A model generated the notes under the pieces. That model had not been told where the DNA came from and ran no database searches. It saw nothing but the letters and a program-made list of their open reading frames with translations. DNA of 64,000 bases, taken from the NCBI GenBank assembly GCA_964059195.1, contig CAXKWD010000002.1, positions 169,204,559-169,268,558 on the forward strand, given 5' to 3'. The position numbers were made by a program, and so were the translations under genes. Positions 1 to 11,872 of the stretch are shown here, in pieces. Position 1 is the stretch's first letter. The number at the start of each line of letters is the position of its first letter. The stretch comes from Ectobius pallidus (Eukaryota > Arthropoda > Insecta > Blattodea > Ectobiidae).

Positions 1-462
1 GTAGGTTTTTGGTTCCATCCCAAACATAATGACCTTGGTTCTAGTCTTACTAAAACAGCACAAGTATTGTAAAGATAAGTTGCCTTCAGGCAGCAGAATG
101 ACATGTGGTTGTCACATTTTGATTGAAACTCTAAGAGAAAATTATCTAAGGGAAAACTTGTTAAGTTGTGGCTTATTCATCTTTGTAGACATAATATTAT
201 CAGCTTTCTGTGTCTAAAAGGCCTATGAATGCTGATATTCATTCAGAAACATTCAATTCTGTGTCCCAAAGATGTATGATACAACTTTCAAATATTCAGG
301 CATCAGAGAATATGACAAGATAGCTGAAATACCATACACTGCGACCAAGGAGTACTTTGAATTATTCACAAATCCGTGAACCACAGACAATCACAGACAC
401 TTACACAAGATGAAGTTAAAAATAAAAACATGTCACATTCTTTACTATCAGTTAAAGCTTAC
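1..462. other. Intron of the BRPF gene, no feature seen
   Basis: This is the start of the intron downstream of the last visible host exon. Only short chance reading frames occur, and I see no repeat family or RNA gene. The C-terminal exons, including the expected PWWP domain, should lie to the left of position 1. Confidence 0.5.
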
Positions 463-756
463 CATTGTACGATTTTTACTCATAACTGCAGCAAATTCAC
501 GATCAATTTCACCAGCCAAGCCATCATCAGATGATTGGGACTGCTGCTGCTGTTTGGTTTCTCGCTCTTGTGATTGTGCATGAGATGTTGTAGTTGTACG
601 CGGGGAATGTGTTGTTGCATGCTTAGAAACCTTCAAATCTGCTCCTAATGAGTTGGAGCTATGAGTAATTATTCCATCAGGTAAAAGCAATCCTGTTGTC
701 AGATCAAATCCTATTGTATCCATATCCCTTTTAGCTTGTCGGATCAAAGCACCTCC
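463..756 (-). CDS. Br140: BRPF/Br140 exon after the bromodomain (fifth visible)
   Basis: This 98-codon exon begins right after a CAG acceptor (minus-strand AG at 758-757) with Gly-Gly-Ala-Leu-Ile-Arg-Gln-Ala-Lys-Arg, the continuation of the last bromodomain helix in BRPF proteins. The next residues, DMDTIGFD and TTGLLLP, also match the family. It ends at ACA-ATG followed by a GTAAGC donor, so both intron phases are 0. The middle is Ser/Thr/Gln-rich with a QQQQ run and is probably disordered; the end (GEIDREFAAVMSKN) may start the helical region. BRPF proteins scaffold MYST histone acetyltransferases (KAT6 or KAT7, Enok in flies) with ING and EAF6 subunits in the nucleus. The assignment rests on remembered family sequence. 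The join to the bromodomain exon is in frame and alignment-perfect. Confidence 0.88.
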
Positions 757-2565
757 CTGAAAAAGAACGAGACATGAACCATACAGAATGTCACTGCTGA
801 AGAACAGTAATATCAGATAACAGATATGAGCTGTACAGGATGTCTCTGTAGTACAGTAATGTCAGGTAAAAATGTTTGTAACAGAAATACTCAAAGAAAA
901 CAAACTTCTAGCAAATAACCATTGCTTTTCCAGCTCTCTGGTAGTGATTTTAAGATCTTCCCCACATTCACAATCCCCAGGCTTCATCTACAACTATGAA
1001 CTGAAGCAGATGGAACTGGCTTATTGTTTTGGCTTGCCGCCTAAACACAGAGTTGTTTCTCAGTTTTTTGTAACAAATCTTGCAACCAGGAGAAGATATT
1101 TTGCCTCTTACCATGACATATTAGTGCCAACTGCTACACTCATTAATATAAGTTTTTATACTTATTACTACAACGGAAGAGACATGAATTTAAGAACTCT
1201 CACATAACTGATCACCACGACCAGAGCAACAGAACATTAATATTCTTCTTATCGTATTTGTCACTATGATGAAGTTGACTTCATGTAACTATGCAGTCAC
1301 TATAGCAGAAAGCTACCACTACGTATAAATTGTTTATAAACTGGCTTTTACATCATTATCTTAAGGGTCTCCCAACTAGGTGTGGAATTGTACCCACCTA
1401 GGAACTGACTATAAATTTAGCATTCAAAGTCAATTTCCTCTACCATACAATAATTTAACTTTTACAGATGTAGTTTATTTCTTCTGAACAGTTTCATAAT
1501 GATAAAATATGAATACTATTTGAAATAAATCTGTTGAAATATGTAAAATGAGGTAAATGTAAACTTAAAATTATGTACTGATGATAGATGGGGCTTGGAA
1601 ATTTAAGAATTAGTATATAAATTAGTGGTTATAGGAAGCTGTTTGCGCTTGTATATATATACATCTTACGCAGACTGGCAGCACTTAAAAGTTTTGTTGC
1701 AATTAGTAGGACATTTTGTGAGTGAGTTTACGACTTGCTTGACAGGGAAATCTTACTGGTGTTGGATATAGAAGCCAGAACAAAATGCAATTCTAGGAAG
1801 AATATGGTAGTAACTTTTCCCCTCAGATGGGGAAATATTGTGTGCAATGTGTTGTCACATGATATTATCTTTTGGTGACAAAATGACATGTATCGGATCT
1901 TTAGGGCGCTGAGGAGGCTAGAGATATGGAATCCAAGAGGGTAGTGGGGAACTTTTTGGTGTGGTCAGTTGGTTCGGGGACATGAGAGAGAGAGGATGGA
2001 AGAGGAGAAGTCTTGTGACAAAGCTTTTGGTATTCTGTGCTAGAGATACAAAGGAAAACTGACATTCCCTGTCATTTAAGAAAATATCTTTATGGACTGT
2101 TCTGTACAAGAGTTTTTTTTTTTTTAAGGAGGAGAGATTCCAGAAGTAGTTATATATTTTTTGTTTCTATCCTGCATGAGAGAAAAGGGCCATCAATCAA
2201 GAGGAAGAAGAAGTTTCTGGACAGTAGACCTGGCCAAGATGGACATATTTGCAAAGTGAATTACTCTACAAGAAGCAAGAAGTGTAAATATTAAATAAAT
2301 GTTGACTCTGTACAAGTTTTACTCTACAAGGAGTTACTTTTTGTGCGAACATTTTTGAACATTATGTTTCTGTGTGTTGGTTATATTCATGGCTAAATAT
2401 AACTAAAAGCCCATGAGAAGTGACAAATTCTGAGCTAGGGGAGAACGATGACATGATAATATATGCTTCTTTACCCCAGTTATTCCACAAGCCATAGCTG
2501 TGTGAGATGTGTAATAAGATGTTCTTTCAGAAGAGTGGTCTGAATTTAACTACGCTTCTTCAATT
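757..2565. other. Intronic sequence, no supported gene
   Basis: Part of the 14.8-kb intron between the bromodomain exon and the exon after it. An open frame at 872-1207 has no recognisable domain and looks accidental. The 2000-2300 stretch is purine-rich and could be the 5' part of the retroposed zinc-finger sequence that follows, but nothing proves this. Confidence 0.4.
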
Positions 2566-2810
2566 CTGTCACCGACTATTTTCGTGTGATCTGTGTAGCA
2601 AATTGTTTGAGCAAAAGATTCATCAGGAAGCATAAAACTCAGTTATTCAGGTGAGAAACCATTTGCATGCAAAGTGTGCAAGCAATTGTTCACACACATA
2701 TATTCACTGGTGAGTGAGACTATTCCCTTGCTATTTATATAACAATTCTTTTGCAAGAAAATCTAATTTGACTAGAAATAACCAAATTCATTCTAAACGG
2801 CAACTTGTTC
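2566..2810 (+). pseudogene. Decayed C2H2 zinc-finger gene fragment
   Basis: Three degenerate C2H2 fingers can be read across frameshifts. The first shows Cys-Asp-Leu-Cys-Ser-Lys-Leu-Phe. The second carries a near-canonical linker (Ser-Gly-Glu-Lys-Pro-Phe) and Cys-Lys-Val-Cys-Lys-Gln-Leu-Phe. The third keeps only the helix part, Asn-Asn-Ser-Phe-Ala-Arg-Lys-Ser-Asn-Leu-Thr followed by His-Ser-Lys-Arg. Stops and frame changes separate them and no splice sites bound them, so this is probably a retroposed or duplicated zinc-finger gene that has decayed. The parent gene cannot be named from this fragment. Confidence 0.55.
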
Positions 2811-3008
2811 AGAGGATAACAGAGATGCTGAGTAATAGTGTCTCACAAGTAAGGAGAAGATAAATAAGATATTAAATAAGTGTTAAATTATATACATTGT
2901 ATTATCTTGAACCATCAATATAAGTTCACTTTCATCACATGGTTGAGTTTGTTAGTGGTCTCATCTCTCCCATTTATGCTGATTCAGACAACTTGATGCC
3001 CAAACATT

Positions 3009-3768
3009 TACCCAGACCTTTCCAACTCAAGCTCTTTGCGCTGAGGCGCACCACACAGCACTCAGTAGCACCAATGCTCTCCTTCCCCATGTAGCGACCG
3101 GTGCGACTACATATGTGCGTCAGAGACGGTACAATGGATAGCTGACCTCGCTTTCTTGGCGGATATAATGTTTTATTTAAATGATTTAAATATTTAGTTG
3201 CGAGAGAGAAATTAGTTAATTAGCACCATGTGTGACACAACTAAGGCTTTTAAAATGCAGAGTTTCTTATTTGAAGATCAGCTTAAAGCAGGGTATTTTG
3301 ACAATCTCCCTTCATTAAAATCATGAAATCTGTCTATTTACGAAAACCTTGGAGAGTATCAGACGTTGTTACAGAATTTGGACGATGAATCCAATGCCCG
3401 ATGCAAAGAAATTAATGGTATGGCAGCTCAACTTGAAATATTTATGATGCCATATTTTGTCCTGAAAATCACAATCTTGTTTCCAAACAGCCGATATACA
3501 GGTACTACATTACACAGGTGATTTACTCTCATTTTACAAAAGTATTCATCCACATGAATTTCCCAAACTTCACGCACTTGCCTTAAAATTTACGTCTGTG
3601 TTTGGTACAACTTATGCATGCGAACAGATGTTTTCAATTATGAAATTAAATAAAAGTAAAACCAGGACTTCTCTGTCTGATGTTGCCTTAGAGGCCGTAC
3701 TTAGAATTTCCGTTGCCAAATCGACTGTACCCAATATTAGTAAATTAGTTGTGGCAAAATGATGTTCA
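3009..3768 (+). mobile_element. hAT-superfamily transposase remnant
   Basis: From an ATG at 3228 a frame reads through residues typical of the linker of GTF2IRD2-like/hAT transposases (LLQNLDDESNARCKE). After a frameshift near 3490 the C-terminal dimerisation region follows: HPHEFPKLHALALKFTSVFG, then CEQMFSIMKLNKSKTR, then a Leu/Ile-rich helix ending at a TGA at about 3762. The Cys-Glu-Gln-x-Phe-Ser pattern is the hAT dimerisation hallmark. The sequence at 3012-3030 (CAGACCTTTCCAACTCAAG) resembles a hAT terminal repeat, but no clear partner was found downstream. The central catalytic part is missing. This is a dead, internally deleted copy. Confidence 0.65.
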
Positions 3769-3914
3769 GAATCGACTTAAATTCTAAATGTAAACAAAGG
3801 CAAACACAATATAATATGTAGAGAACAAATTGTGTGTTTGTGTGTTCACAAAATTGTTATTAATAATTGTTTTCGTTAGTTGGCTAGACCTGTGGAGTCC
3901 TAAAGGCTGACTTA

Positions 3915-5346
3915 TGCAATATGATTTTGACACACAAAAAGGGTGCAATGCACTGTGTTCTGGATCATTCATTCACAAAGGCCGCGTCCAAAGGGTGTCC
4001 CCAAGGCTCAGTATTGGGACCCAAGGTCTGGAACCTGGTGTTTGATGAAGCTCTCAGACAACTTGAACAGACTCAAGATGCAGACGTCATAGCCTATGCC
4101 GACGACGCTGTAATTATTATCGAAGGTGAGTCCAGAACAGATCTCGAACGCAAAGCTAATAGGGCACTAATAATTCTGGAAACTTGGTCCCACAAAGCAA
4201 AGCTAAAGATTTCTAAAATTAAAACAAATTCAATGCTCCTTAAGGGGAAAATAGGAAAACACCCTCCAATCATCAGGATAGGAAAAGACCGGATCCCATA
4301 TGTTCGAGAAACAAAGTATTTGGGTATAACCTTACAAGAAGGTAATAAATTCACCGCTCATATTCAAAGAATCAGTGCTACAGCTAACAACCTATTTCAG
4401 ACCCTAGCCAGACTTTCTGGACAGCAGTGGGGATACAAATTCACTAACTACCGTATAATTTACTCTGCTATTTTTGAGGCTATTTTCTCGTATGCTGCGA
4501 ACGCTTGGGCCACTAAACTTAACACACATCACATCCATAAACTCCAATCTGCCCAGCGATATTCTCTCTTGCGAATAACTAAAGCCTACTCCACTGTTTC
4601 GAATGATGCTCTACCAGTCATAGCTGGTGTTCTTCCTGTTGATCTCCTGCTTGAGGAAAGGATAGCCAGGTACAAAGTGCGGAAGCAAATTAATTTTCAA
4701 TTAGGTACCCTTCAAATCGGACCAAGGGAATTTGAGAGCTCAGATCGATCACATCTTTATGAATGCATACACTCACAGTTAATAGATATTTGGCAGCAAA
4801 AATGGGTAGTTGCCCAAAACGGTAGAATCACTCGTGATTTTTTCCCAAATATCAGAAATAGACTTAAAATGCCATGGATTAAATTGGACCACTTTGTCAC
4901 ACAGGTATTAACTGGCCACGGCAACTTTGCTGCTAACTTAATCTGCTTCAATCTCACATTTGACGATCTATGCGCTTGTGAGGACAGCGAACCAGACACC
5001 ATGTATCATATGCTGTATACTTATCGATATCGAGAAGCTAGACTACTCCTCCACGAAGCCGCTAGGGCAGAAGAGGAAGCCTGGGCACCAGACCTCACGT
5101 TCTGGACGCGTAAAAACACCTTCCCAGCACTTATAACCTTTGCAAAAACAGCACTTCTCGAAAAGTCTACACCAAAGTAGACGGTCATTTGGCCACTACT
5201 CCAGTCCGAACGAGGTTTTTGAGGGATTTCCCTCGTTCTTAGGCGAATGCCGGACTGGTCAATAATCCCCTCAAACAGATACACGCACTACAAATCTCTA
5301 AAATACATAACTACAAGTCACTAAAAAAAAAAAAAAAAAAAAAAAA
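3915..5346 (+). mobile_element. 5'-truncated R1-like non-LTR retrotransposon
   Basis: A single open frame (3921-5180, 419 residues) starts inside the reverse transcriptase domain. It shows Gly-Cys-Pro-Gln-Gly-Ser-Val-Leu-Gly-Pro, the catalytic Tyr-Ala-Asp-Asp near residue 60 (VIAYADDAVIII) and a KYLGI thumb motif. A C-terminal Cys/His region (CACEDSEPDTMYHML) is in the place of the knuckle of R1-type elements. The frame is uninterrupted, but the endonuclease and most of the RT fingers are absent, so the copy is 5' truncated at about 3915. A 140-nt 3' UTR containing a nested stem-loop (5201-5258) leads to a run of more than 20 A at 5323-5346. R1 clade is inferred from motif style; a LOA or Tad relative is possible. 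Confidence 0.8.
5201..5258 (+). other. Stem-loop in the LINE 3' UTR
   Basis: Two nested perfect inverted repeats occur. CCAGTCCG (5201-5208) pairs with CGGACTGG (5251-5258), and GAACGAGG (5208-5215) pairs with CCTCGTTC (5231-5238). It lies between the ORF stop and the poly(A) tract. Structured 3' ends are known recognition sites for some LINE reverse transcriptases; that role here is inference. Confidence 0.6.
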
Positions 5347-5928
5347 CACACTCGGGGAAATATTGCACATAAGACCTATCCGCACTTAGGTCTATCCTGT
5401 GCAAAAATACAAAGTAAGCCCAAACACGTCACACCATCAACATCCCCTACGGATGTACATAAGGGCACAATAGGTATACACACATCACATATGGTTACCA
5501 AAATTTGGTTTGACCGGAGGTTTAGATTAATTGCTTGGCACTCCAGGGGTAAGGGTGGGCACACACACACAAAAAAAATGCTCTATTGTGTGAGCACACA
5601 GATAACTGATAAGCAACTTACAACCAATATTATGAAAACTTAAAAGATAGGATAAGAAGGGACCCTGACTCTTCTACGAAGTGGAAGATTGAATCTGGTT
5701 GCATCTATAAATATGTGGGAAGTAAGCAGGTGAAAAGGTGGAGAATGTTGGTGCCCAAGTTAGATTCTTGAAAACATGCAAGTCAAATTCCTCCATCCGA
5801 ATCAACAATATGTAAAGGTTATGTATAAGCTGAGATACTGGAAACATAAACAATGTAAGTATCATCAACTTATGTGAGCAATCAATGTTTCTTGTGCCCA
5901 GACAGTATCAAACAAATCCCCCTAGCCA
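5347..5928. other. Intronic sequence with short low-complexity tracts
   Basis: Follows the poly(A) tail of the LINE. It contains a short CA run (about 5558-5572) and no convincing coding trace. The first 220 bases could be the tail of an older repeat into which the LINE inserted, but the family was not recognised. Confidence 0.35.
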
Positions 5929-6600
5929 AAACTGATGGCACCACAAACATGCAAAAGGCAGCTCAGGAAATACAAAGGCTGTATCCAAGACTAGTTTGTA
6001 TTACATGTATGGCTCACTGTCTCCATACAGGTGCTGCTGAATCTATATGATCATGCTTCATTGATGTAGAAAATTTCATTTCTCATTTGAAAAATATATT
6101 TTTAAAAATATCCAACTGTACTAAGAACCATGAGAGAAATGGAGCCTTCCTCACTAGCTGGGGGACTGGCAGGATGAAGTCATCATTTACTATTCAAAAT
6201 ATTACCAAAAAATAGTTGAAATATTAAATGTATTTGAAGACAGTGCTACCATCAAAGAAGTGAAAATCCTGTCTCAGAACAACTAGGATTCTGAAGATCA
6301 TTGACAATAATTTCAAAGATCTTTCAGAAACCATCATTCGTTTAAGAGTCGAGGAGTATGGAAATGACTGAAGCCCTGAGATTTGCTGAGAAAATGTACG
6401 ATTTTTCAATCTTCAACATTCAAGATGAGTTAGCATGTAACAAATGCATCAATGCAACCATAGGAAACAATATCGCCCCATGGTTTATGTTTGCCTCTGT
6501 GACTTCATGTGACAACAAGAAAAGCTTTTCTTAGCTCAAATATTGTTTTTCTGAAAATAGAAGACATTTTTCATTCGAGAACGTATATTTTAATCCACTG
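5929..6600 (+). mobile_element. hAT-like transposase remnant, plus orientation
   Basis: A frame from about 5929 reads AKTDGTTNMQKAAQEIQRLYPRL with CITCMAHCLH, the DUF659-type hAT motif in which an Asp-Gly precedes a conserved Thr-Cys-x-Ala-His-x-Leu-His. It continues after a stop with an FLK segment and a W-G-T motif near 6160. Further fragments run to about 6598 and end with the dimerisation-region equivalent (TSCDNKKSFS, then a Leu/Phe/Lys-rich helix). Several stops and frameshifts show it is dead. It is the mirror partner of the copy at 6601-6935 and shares its family with 15085-15225 and 29617-30102. Confidence 0.65.
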
Positions 6601-6935
6601 CAATAACAATGCCATAAAGCATAAGACACTGTGTACAATTTATAAACCCTATGAGTACAAATACTTGGCCAACATTCCCAAATGAAAAATGTCTTTTATA
6701 TCCTGAAAAATAATATTTGAGCTCAGAAAAGCTTCTCTCTTTGTCACATGAAGTCACAGGGGCAAACTTGAACCATGAAGCGACATTAATGTTTCCTTTG
6801 GTTGCACTGATACGTTTGTTACCTCCTAATTCATCTTGAATACTGAAGAATGACAAATCCCACTTTTTATCTAGAACATCTTTAAGCTTTTGCTGTACAT
6901 CAACATTATTCTGTGACGTTGATGTCACATCTTCT
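6601..6935 (-). mobile_element. hAT-like transposase C-terminal remnant, minus orientation
   Basis: An open frame of 112 residues (6928-6590, minus) encodes NNVDVQQKLKDVLDKKWDL, then APVTSCDKERSFSELK and a Phe-rich tail. This is the hAT C-terminal dimerisation region in the same family as 5929-6600 but inverted relative to it. Plus-strand 6419-6598 and minus-strand 6840-6668 align over most of their length with moderate divergence, so the two are different old copies, not a recent duplication. The catalytic core is missing. Confidence 0.6.
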
Positions 6936-7768
6936 CATTTTCTCTTATTCTCTGTCATTCTCGATTCTTACTAGGAGATTCTGGGCTACCTACCATGCTG
7001 CTTGCTTGCGTAGTTTTCCTTTCTGTCTTTTGTTTTTCTGTGTGCAGTCAGTCAGTCTGTAGCAAGTGTCTAATGAAGTTAAGTGGTTCCTGTTTGAGGC
7101 TTCAGTCTCATATTGACCATGGGAGGACGCATCATTATGTGAGTTCTTGTTTCTAGGTTTTCTTAGTATCCAGTGTTAATAATTCGTTATAAAGACTTTC
7201 TTGTTACTGTAAATCTGCCACCAAGTCTAATGTATCTTCCATCAGTCGAGTCAAATGTAAAGTTGTTTGGACGTAGTTACTTGGTCAGTTGATAGTGCTG
7301 CATTAGTCTCGAACCAGTTGACAAAGTTTCTTGATTTTCCGGCTAACTCGTGTTATTGCCGTGTTTCACTGTAGAATGCATGTACGTATAATCTAATTTT
7401 AATACGCTGTTCATGTGTACAGTGCCTTGCCTCGAAAAAACACACCATTATAAGGAAGGCTAGATTTCTTAATGGAGTATGTTATTCACTAGTAAAGAGA
7501 ATTAGAGCTCTGGTTCAAGATTTGGCATTTATGTTTTAATGTGTAATGGTGATGAAATTTTGGAGACCATGTTGTGTAATTTATAGCCGAGCCCAATAGA
7601 TGTGTATACTTATGTCAGGCCAGAGGTGAATCTGTATCAAATTGAACTGTTATTAGGTCATGCTCAAGTAATTAATATACACAAAAAAGATAGAAATTTG
7701 TTGTTGGGTAAAATTCTTGTTGAAGGCCCCTTACATGATTAATAGTCATTAACGCTAGATGTAAGTTG
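6936..7768. other. Intronic sequence, no feature recognised
   Basis: I see no long frame, terminal repeat or RNA gene here. The last four bases (GTTG, 7765-7768) are the left target duplication of the next element. Confidence 0.35.
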
Positions 7769-8473
7769 TGCGTAGTTGATCCGCGTCATCGCGGCATGTA
7801 ATGGCGTCTCTGTCTTTCTCTTCTCCCCTTTGCCTGCTTGCAAACCTGATGTTTCCGCGTGCTGGTAAGTCATTTTAAATTCGTGTTTCTTAATTATTTT
7901 TGGTCTGTGTTTTTGTTTATTTAGTTTTGTGCCATGCCCGCTCTCCTGTGGTTCGGGATTTTAAAGGCATCCCGACTGCAGTATTTTCCCGCCTTTTACT
8001 AAATTTTCTTCCCCTTTGAAAGTTTTGTTTCGTAGGCCTACATGTTATTCATTTCTTCGGCTAGTTTCGGCTATTTCTTGTTTGTAATATTAAAGTTAGT
8101 TTCTTGTGTATTGTAAACATTGTGTGTAAGCATCTTTATTTTGTAAATTCTCCCCCCCCCCCACTTTTGGTTTATCCTTTCAAATACATAAAGGGTTAAT
8201 GATTTATTATTGTTATTCTTAGTCTGTATAAATGTATTTTCAATTCAGGCTAAACCATTTTGTCAACTTAATTCTATTTGTAACTTTTTGGCCTAAAATA
8301 GATTTCTGTTATAGTGTTTTGAACCTAGAACTTTTACTTATTGTTTGCAGCTGCCCTGGGATCCTTTTCTATACCTTTGGGGTGGGGCCGTTTTCAGGGA
8401 ATAGGTTAGTTCTCCCTGGGGTTGGTCCAACCGAGCACCTTTCCACACCTTTCATCCCATAGGGGCGGGCGCA
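7769..8473. repeat. Left terminal direct repeat (705 bp)
   Basis: About 99% identical to 12401-13104. It starts TGCGTAGTTGATCC, contains a poly-C run at about 8152-8162, and ends GGGCGGGCGCA. A chance 76-codon frame (8232-8462) is conserved in both copies only because the repeats are near-identical; it carries no domain. Confidence 0.85.
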
Positions 8474-9085
8474 AAGTTGTAGCGAGATCGTGGTTATTGA
8501 TTCACAATTTTCTTTTTCATAAAGTAAACAGACTAAAATAAAATACATATAATTTATTTTGGTAAAGGTTCTTGGTTCATTCTACTGTTAGGCCTTTCTT
8601 GTATTAATAAAACATTTTATTTCAGGCTAATAATGTAACAATCTTTTCCAGGAATGTTTAAATTAGTATCTTGTTTATAAAAAGAAATATGTATTGATAA
8701 AAATTTCATGAATTTAGTATAGGCCTAATGGAAATTACTGTTTTTCATGTGGTGACCGAGGCTGAGCTGGTTTCTGTCGTTATTTGGAACTATTTTGAAA
8801 CCTGGGTGGTGATGTTAACAGCTGTGACATGTTGCCTGTTCTAAGATCAGCTGACTGTCGGTGGAGTGTAAAAGAAATTGTTGGGAGTAACTATTACTGC
8901 TTCAGTGGATCAACTATGACTTGGTGAGTTCTAATACAGTCATTTTATTTATTTCATTAATGCTAGCTGTACCAGTATTGAGATTAAAAACCAATTAAAG
9001 TCCAGTGTTGTTAAAGTATAGTAGAAACAATGCAGTGGTAAAGTTAGGACGGGAGATAAATTTAGATCAGTAGTATTGGCAGTGG

Positions 9086-9400
9086 GTCCGCCGGCGTGGT
9101 CTTGTGGTTAGCGTCGCTGACTACAGATCCGTCGGCCCGGGTTCGATTCCCGGTACCTCCTCGGATTTTTCTGAGGTAGGGAGGTCTGGTAGGGGTGCAC
9201 TCAGCCTCGTGATTCCAAATTGAGGAGCTACTTGATAGAGAAGTAGCGGCTCCGGTCATGAAAACCACCAATAACGGCCGTGGGTGTCGGCATGCTGACC
9301 ACATGCCCCCCAATCCTGCCATCTGCCTACGGGAGATGACGCAGCGGTCGGGTGGTAGGCCAAGTCCCTCCAGGGATGTAGCGCCACGGAGTTTTTAGTT
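9086..9400 (+). mobile_element. tRNA-derived SINE with 15-bp target duplication
   Basis: The head is tRNA-like, with a box A (TGGTTAGCGTC, 9105-9115) and a perfect box B (GGTTCGATTCC, 9140-9150), the internal RNA polymerase III promoter. A GC-rich body of about 240 bp follows and ends in a T-rich stretch. The insertion is bounded by TAGTATTGGCAGTGG at 9071-9085 and again at 9401-9415, so the copy is complete and fairly young. It sits inside the non-coding retroelement and therefore postdates it or travelled with it. It is not a functional tRNA gene: no 3' acceptor half closes the cloverleaf. Confidence 0.88.
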
Positions 9401-11856
9401 TAGTATTGGCAGTGGAATGAATTCCTTGCTATTAAACAGAATTGTGCCTCGTATGAATGTAGGTGTCGTCGTGGGCCTCAGTTTGTTGCCTTGTGCCTCC
9501 CAGGGCCCGGGTGGTGCTTGGTGACTGGCCATTTGGTCCTTGTAAATAAAAGGTTAGGGTTGTATATATTCATTTTATTTGTGTGGAAGTATGTTTATAA
9601 AGATTAAGTCTGAGAGTGAAAATTTGTAAATAATTTTAGCTTAATTAATAATCAGCTGATGGGGGTAATGACCCTGGCACTATTGCTGAAGGCTTCATGC
9701 GTGCTCAGGACGTCGTGGGACGTCATGTTGTCTGTTGCGGTGGGGGTCAGGACTCTTGTCGCTTTGCCGGGAGTGAAAGATCCGTGTAAAAATTCAATAT
9801 TTTGTACATATAGGCTATAGTGTTCAGGTTAGATTGTAATTTTTTTTAACAGTGTGTAGGTTATGAATGATAATTCCACGGATTAGTCTTGTAAATATTA
9901 TTAATTTTAATATCCTGATCAAAGTAACTTTCTAATCAGCTGTGCGGCTGGGGAGACTAGTAGGTCAGTATTCTTCTGGGTAGTGCGCCTTCTGGGAGAG
10001 TGCTGTCTGTTGCTGGTTTTCCTCACTCGTAGGCTAGATTAGCACCTATCCCGATTGTGTCAACAGATAATAAATAATGAAATAAGAAAAGGAAATCCTG
10101 AATTAATGAAATGTTAGAGCAGCTATGGTAGTGTAGTCATGAAAAGTGAGAATAAGCCTAGTGTGAGCAAACTTTGGCGGCATGACTATTGTTGATTTCT
10201 TTAGCAGCATGTTGTAATTTGAGCATGATGTCTACGTTTAATACTCCTTACAATGGAAGTACTGGAGTTGTAGGCTCAGTGAGGCTACATTATTGATACC
10301 CCTTGCATGTAGGCATTGGAGGTTTTGAGGTATGCAGTTTGTGAGGTGAAGAAGATGGTGTAAGGCCACTCCCCCTTGCATGAAGGCAGTGGAGAGGAGT
10401 TGGCAGCCTGTTTCATACAAGTCTGCATGATGATGGTTTTGGTAGTTATGCTGCTAAATTAATTGACTTGTCTTGGCCTATTGCTTTCTCTCACATGATG
10501 GCATGCTGTGAATTTACATCGGATGGATTTTTAAGTAAAGTATAGTTTAGTAAAGAACTGACTCAGGGAGAAAAAGTTAGTAAATCTTGTCAGATTCGCT
10601 GTTCAAGTTTTCTAGAAGTCTCTCCTAGCAGTAGTAAACAGAGTTGGTAAAGTACAGTGATAGTTTTACATTTTGAAGTCTTGTCGCTAGTCTGTATTTG
10701 ATCCACTAAGTAGTTAAGTTATTGATTTGGTCAGGCTCAAGAAAAAAATGTAATTTGTGTGTATTGACATTTTTCTTGTAACTATGTTGCAGCCACCCTG
10801 ATGTCATAGGTGCCACATGTAAGCTTTTTGAAAATTTGAAACTAAATTTAGTATAAAATTTAACAGAGCTTGTAAAAGAAAGAGATTTTGTGAAATTATT
10901 TAAAGTCTTTCTGTCATGAGTAAATTTAGTGATCAAAAAATATGTAAACAAATAATTTATGGGTAAGGTAATACATTAACAGTAAATGAGGGAAAAACTT
11001 GATTTTTAACTTTAAATTCATACTGGAAATTTAGATTTTAACTTTAATAATTTGTGTTTTTTGGTAATAGTTATAATTTTGATAAAGTGTAATGATGTAT
11101 GACCCTATGGGGGACTTAATTGTTTGTAAATTTTTCTGCCGCTAGATTTTGAAATGTTTCAGAGTAAACTTCTGGACTTATGGTGAGGATGGAAATGCGC
11201 ATGCTATTAAATGACTCTGCTCTGATACGGAAATACTTAACCTCTGGCTGTCGGCTGTGCTCTTGGGTCTGATGGAGGTTTCACACGTGAAGTGGATCCT
11301 CGTAGCACATACTTCAGTCCACAACATGAGTCGCTGCAGATTGGTATTGTGGGGACGGTCGCTGGTGAAAGTGAGTGTGCAACCAAAGTGATAAGAGGAA
11401 CCAGACAAGAGCCTTATCAACAGGTATCACACCGCCCATTATTATAGTGACCCTCCTCTCCTCTTCTAGAATTTGTAACGCCGCAGTTAATTTCCAGTCT
11501 CCTGGTCAGAGACAGTTGATTGGCTAGTCTTAGATTTTGGGCAAATGGTCTAAGCCTAGTGTTCCCTGCCTGCCTAGTTGAAGCAGTTCTTTCCTGTAAG
11601 GTGAAGCAAGATGAAAAAGAAGAAAAGTTTTATGTCAGAGCAAAACTGTCTTCGATTTTGGGTGCATGCAACATTCCATTTTCACCATCTCCGTCCATTT
11701 TTGTGATTTATATTATTGATCTTTTCTTGATCCAGCAGTATTAATATGTAATTCAGGACAGGTAATTGAGGTTAGGTTAAGATGTGATTAAGGGTTTTTT
11801 ATTTTTCTTCCCTCATTTAGTGTAACTGTAACTTCAAATTTAAAACCCCTGGTTTT

Positions 11857-11872
11857 AAAAAGGGGGGTAGAG
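11857..11872 (+). other. Polypurine-tract-like sequence
   Basis: AAAAAGGGGGGTAGAG, followed by TATTGAGCCG. This is what normally precedes the U3 start of an LTR, but here it lies 528 bp before the right terminal repeat. It matters for deciding the element's architecture. Confidence 0.4.

Noticed and set aside
872..1207. 111-codon plus-strand open frame
   Set aside because: No domain, no splice or repeat context and no family pattern; consistent with a chance frame in intronic DNA.
872..7768. Additional BRPF exons between 0.8 and 15.5 kb
   Set aside because: The bromodomain exon joins the 463-756 exon seamlessly in phase 0, so no exon is missing between them.
8232..8462. 76-codon frame conserved in two places (also 12863-13093)
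   Set aside because: Conserved only because the 705-bp terminal repeats are near-identical; it lacks any domain.
9086..9160. Possible tRNA gene
   Set aside because: Boxes A and B are good, but the 3' acceptor strand is missing and a 240-bp body plus a 15-bp target duplication show a SINE.
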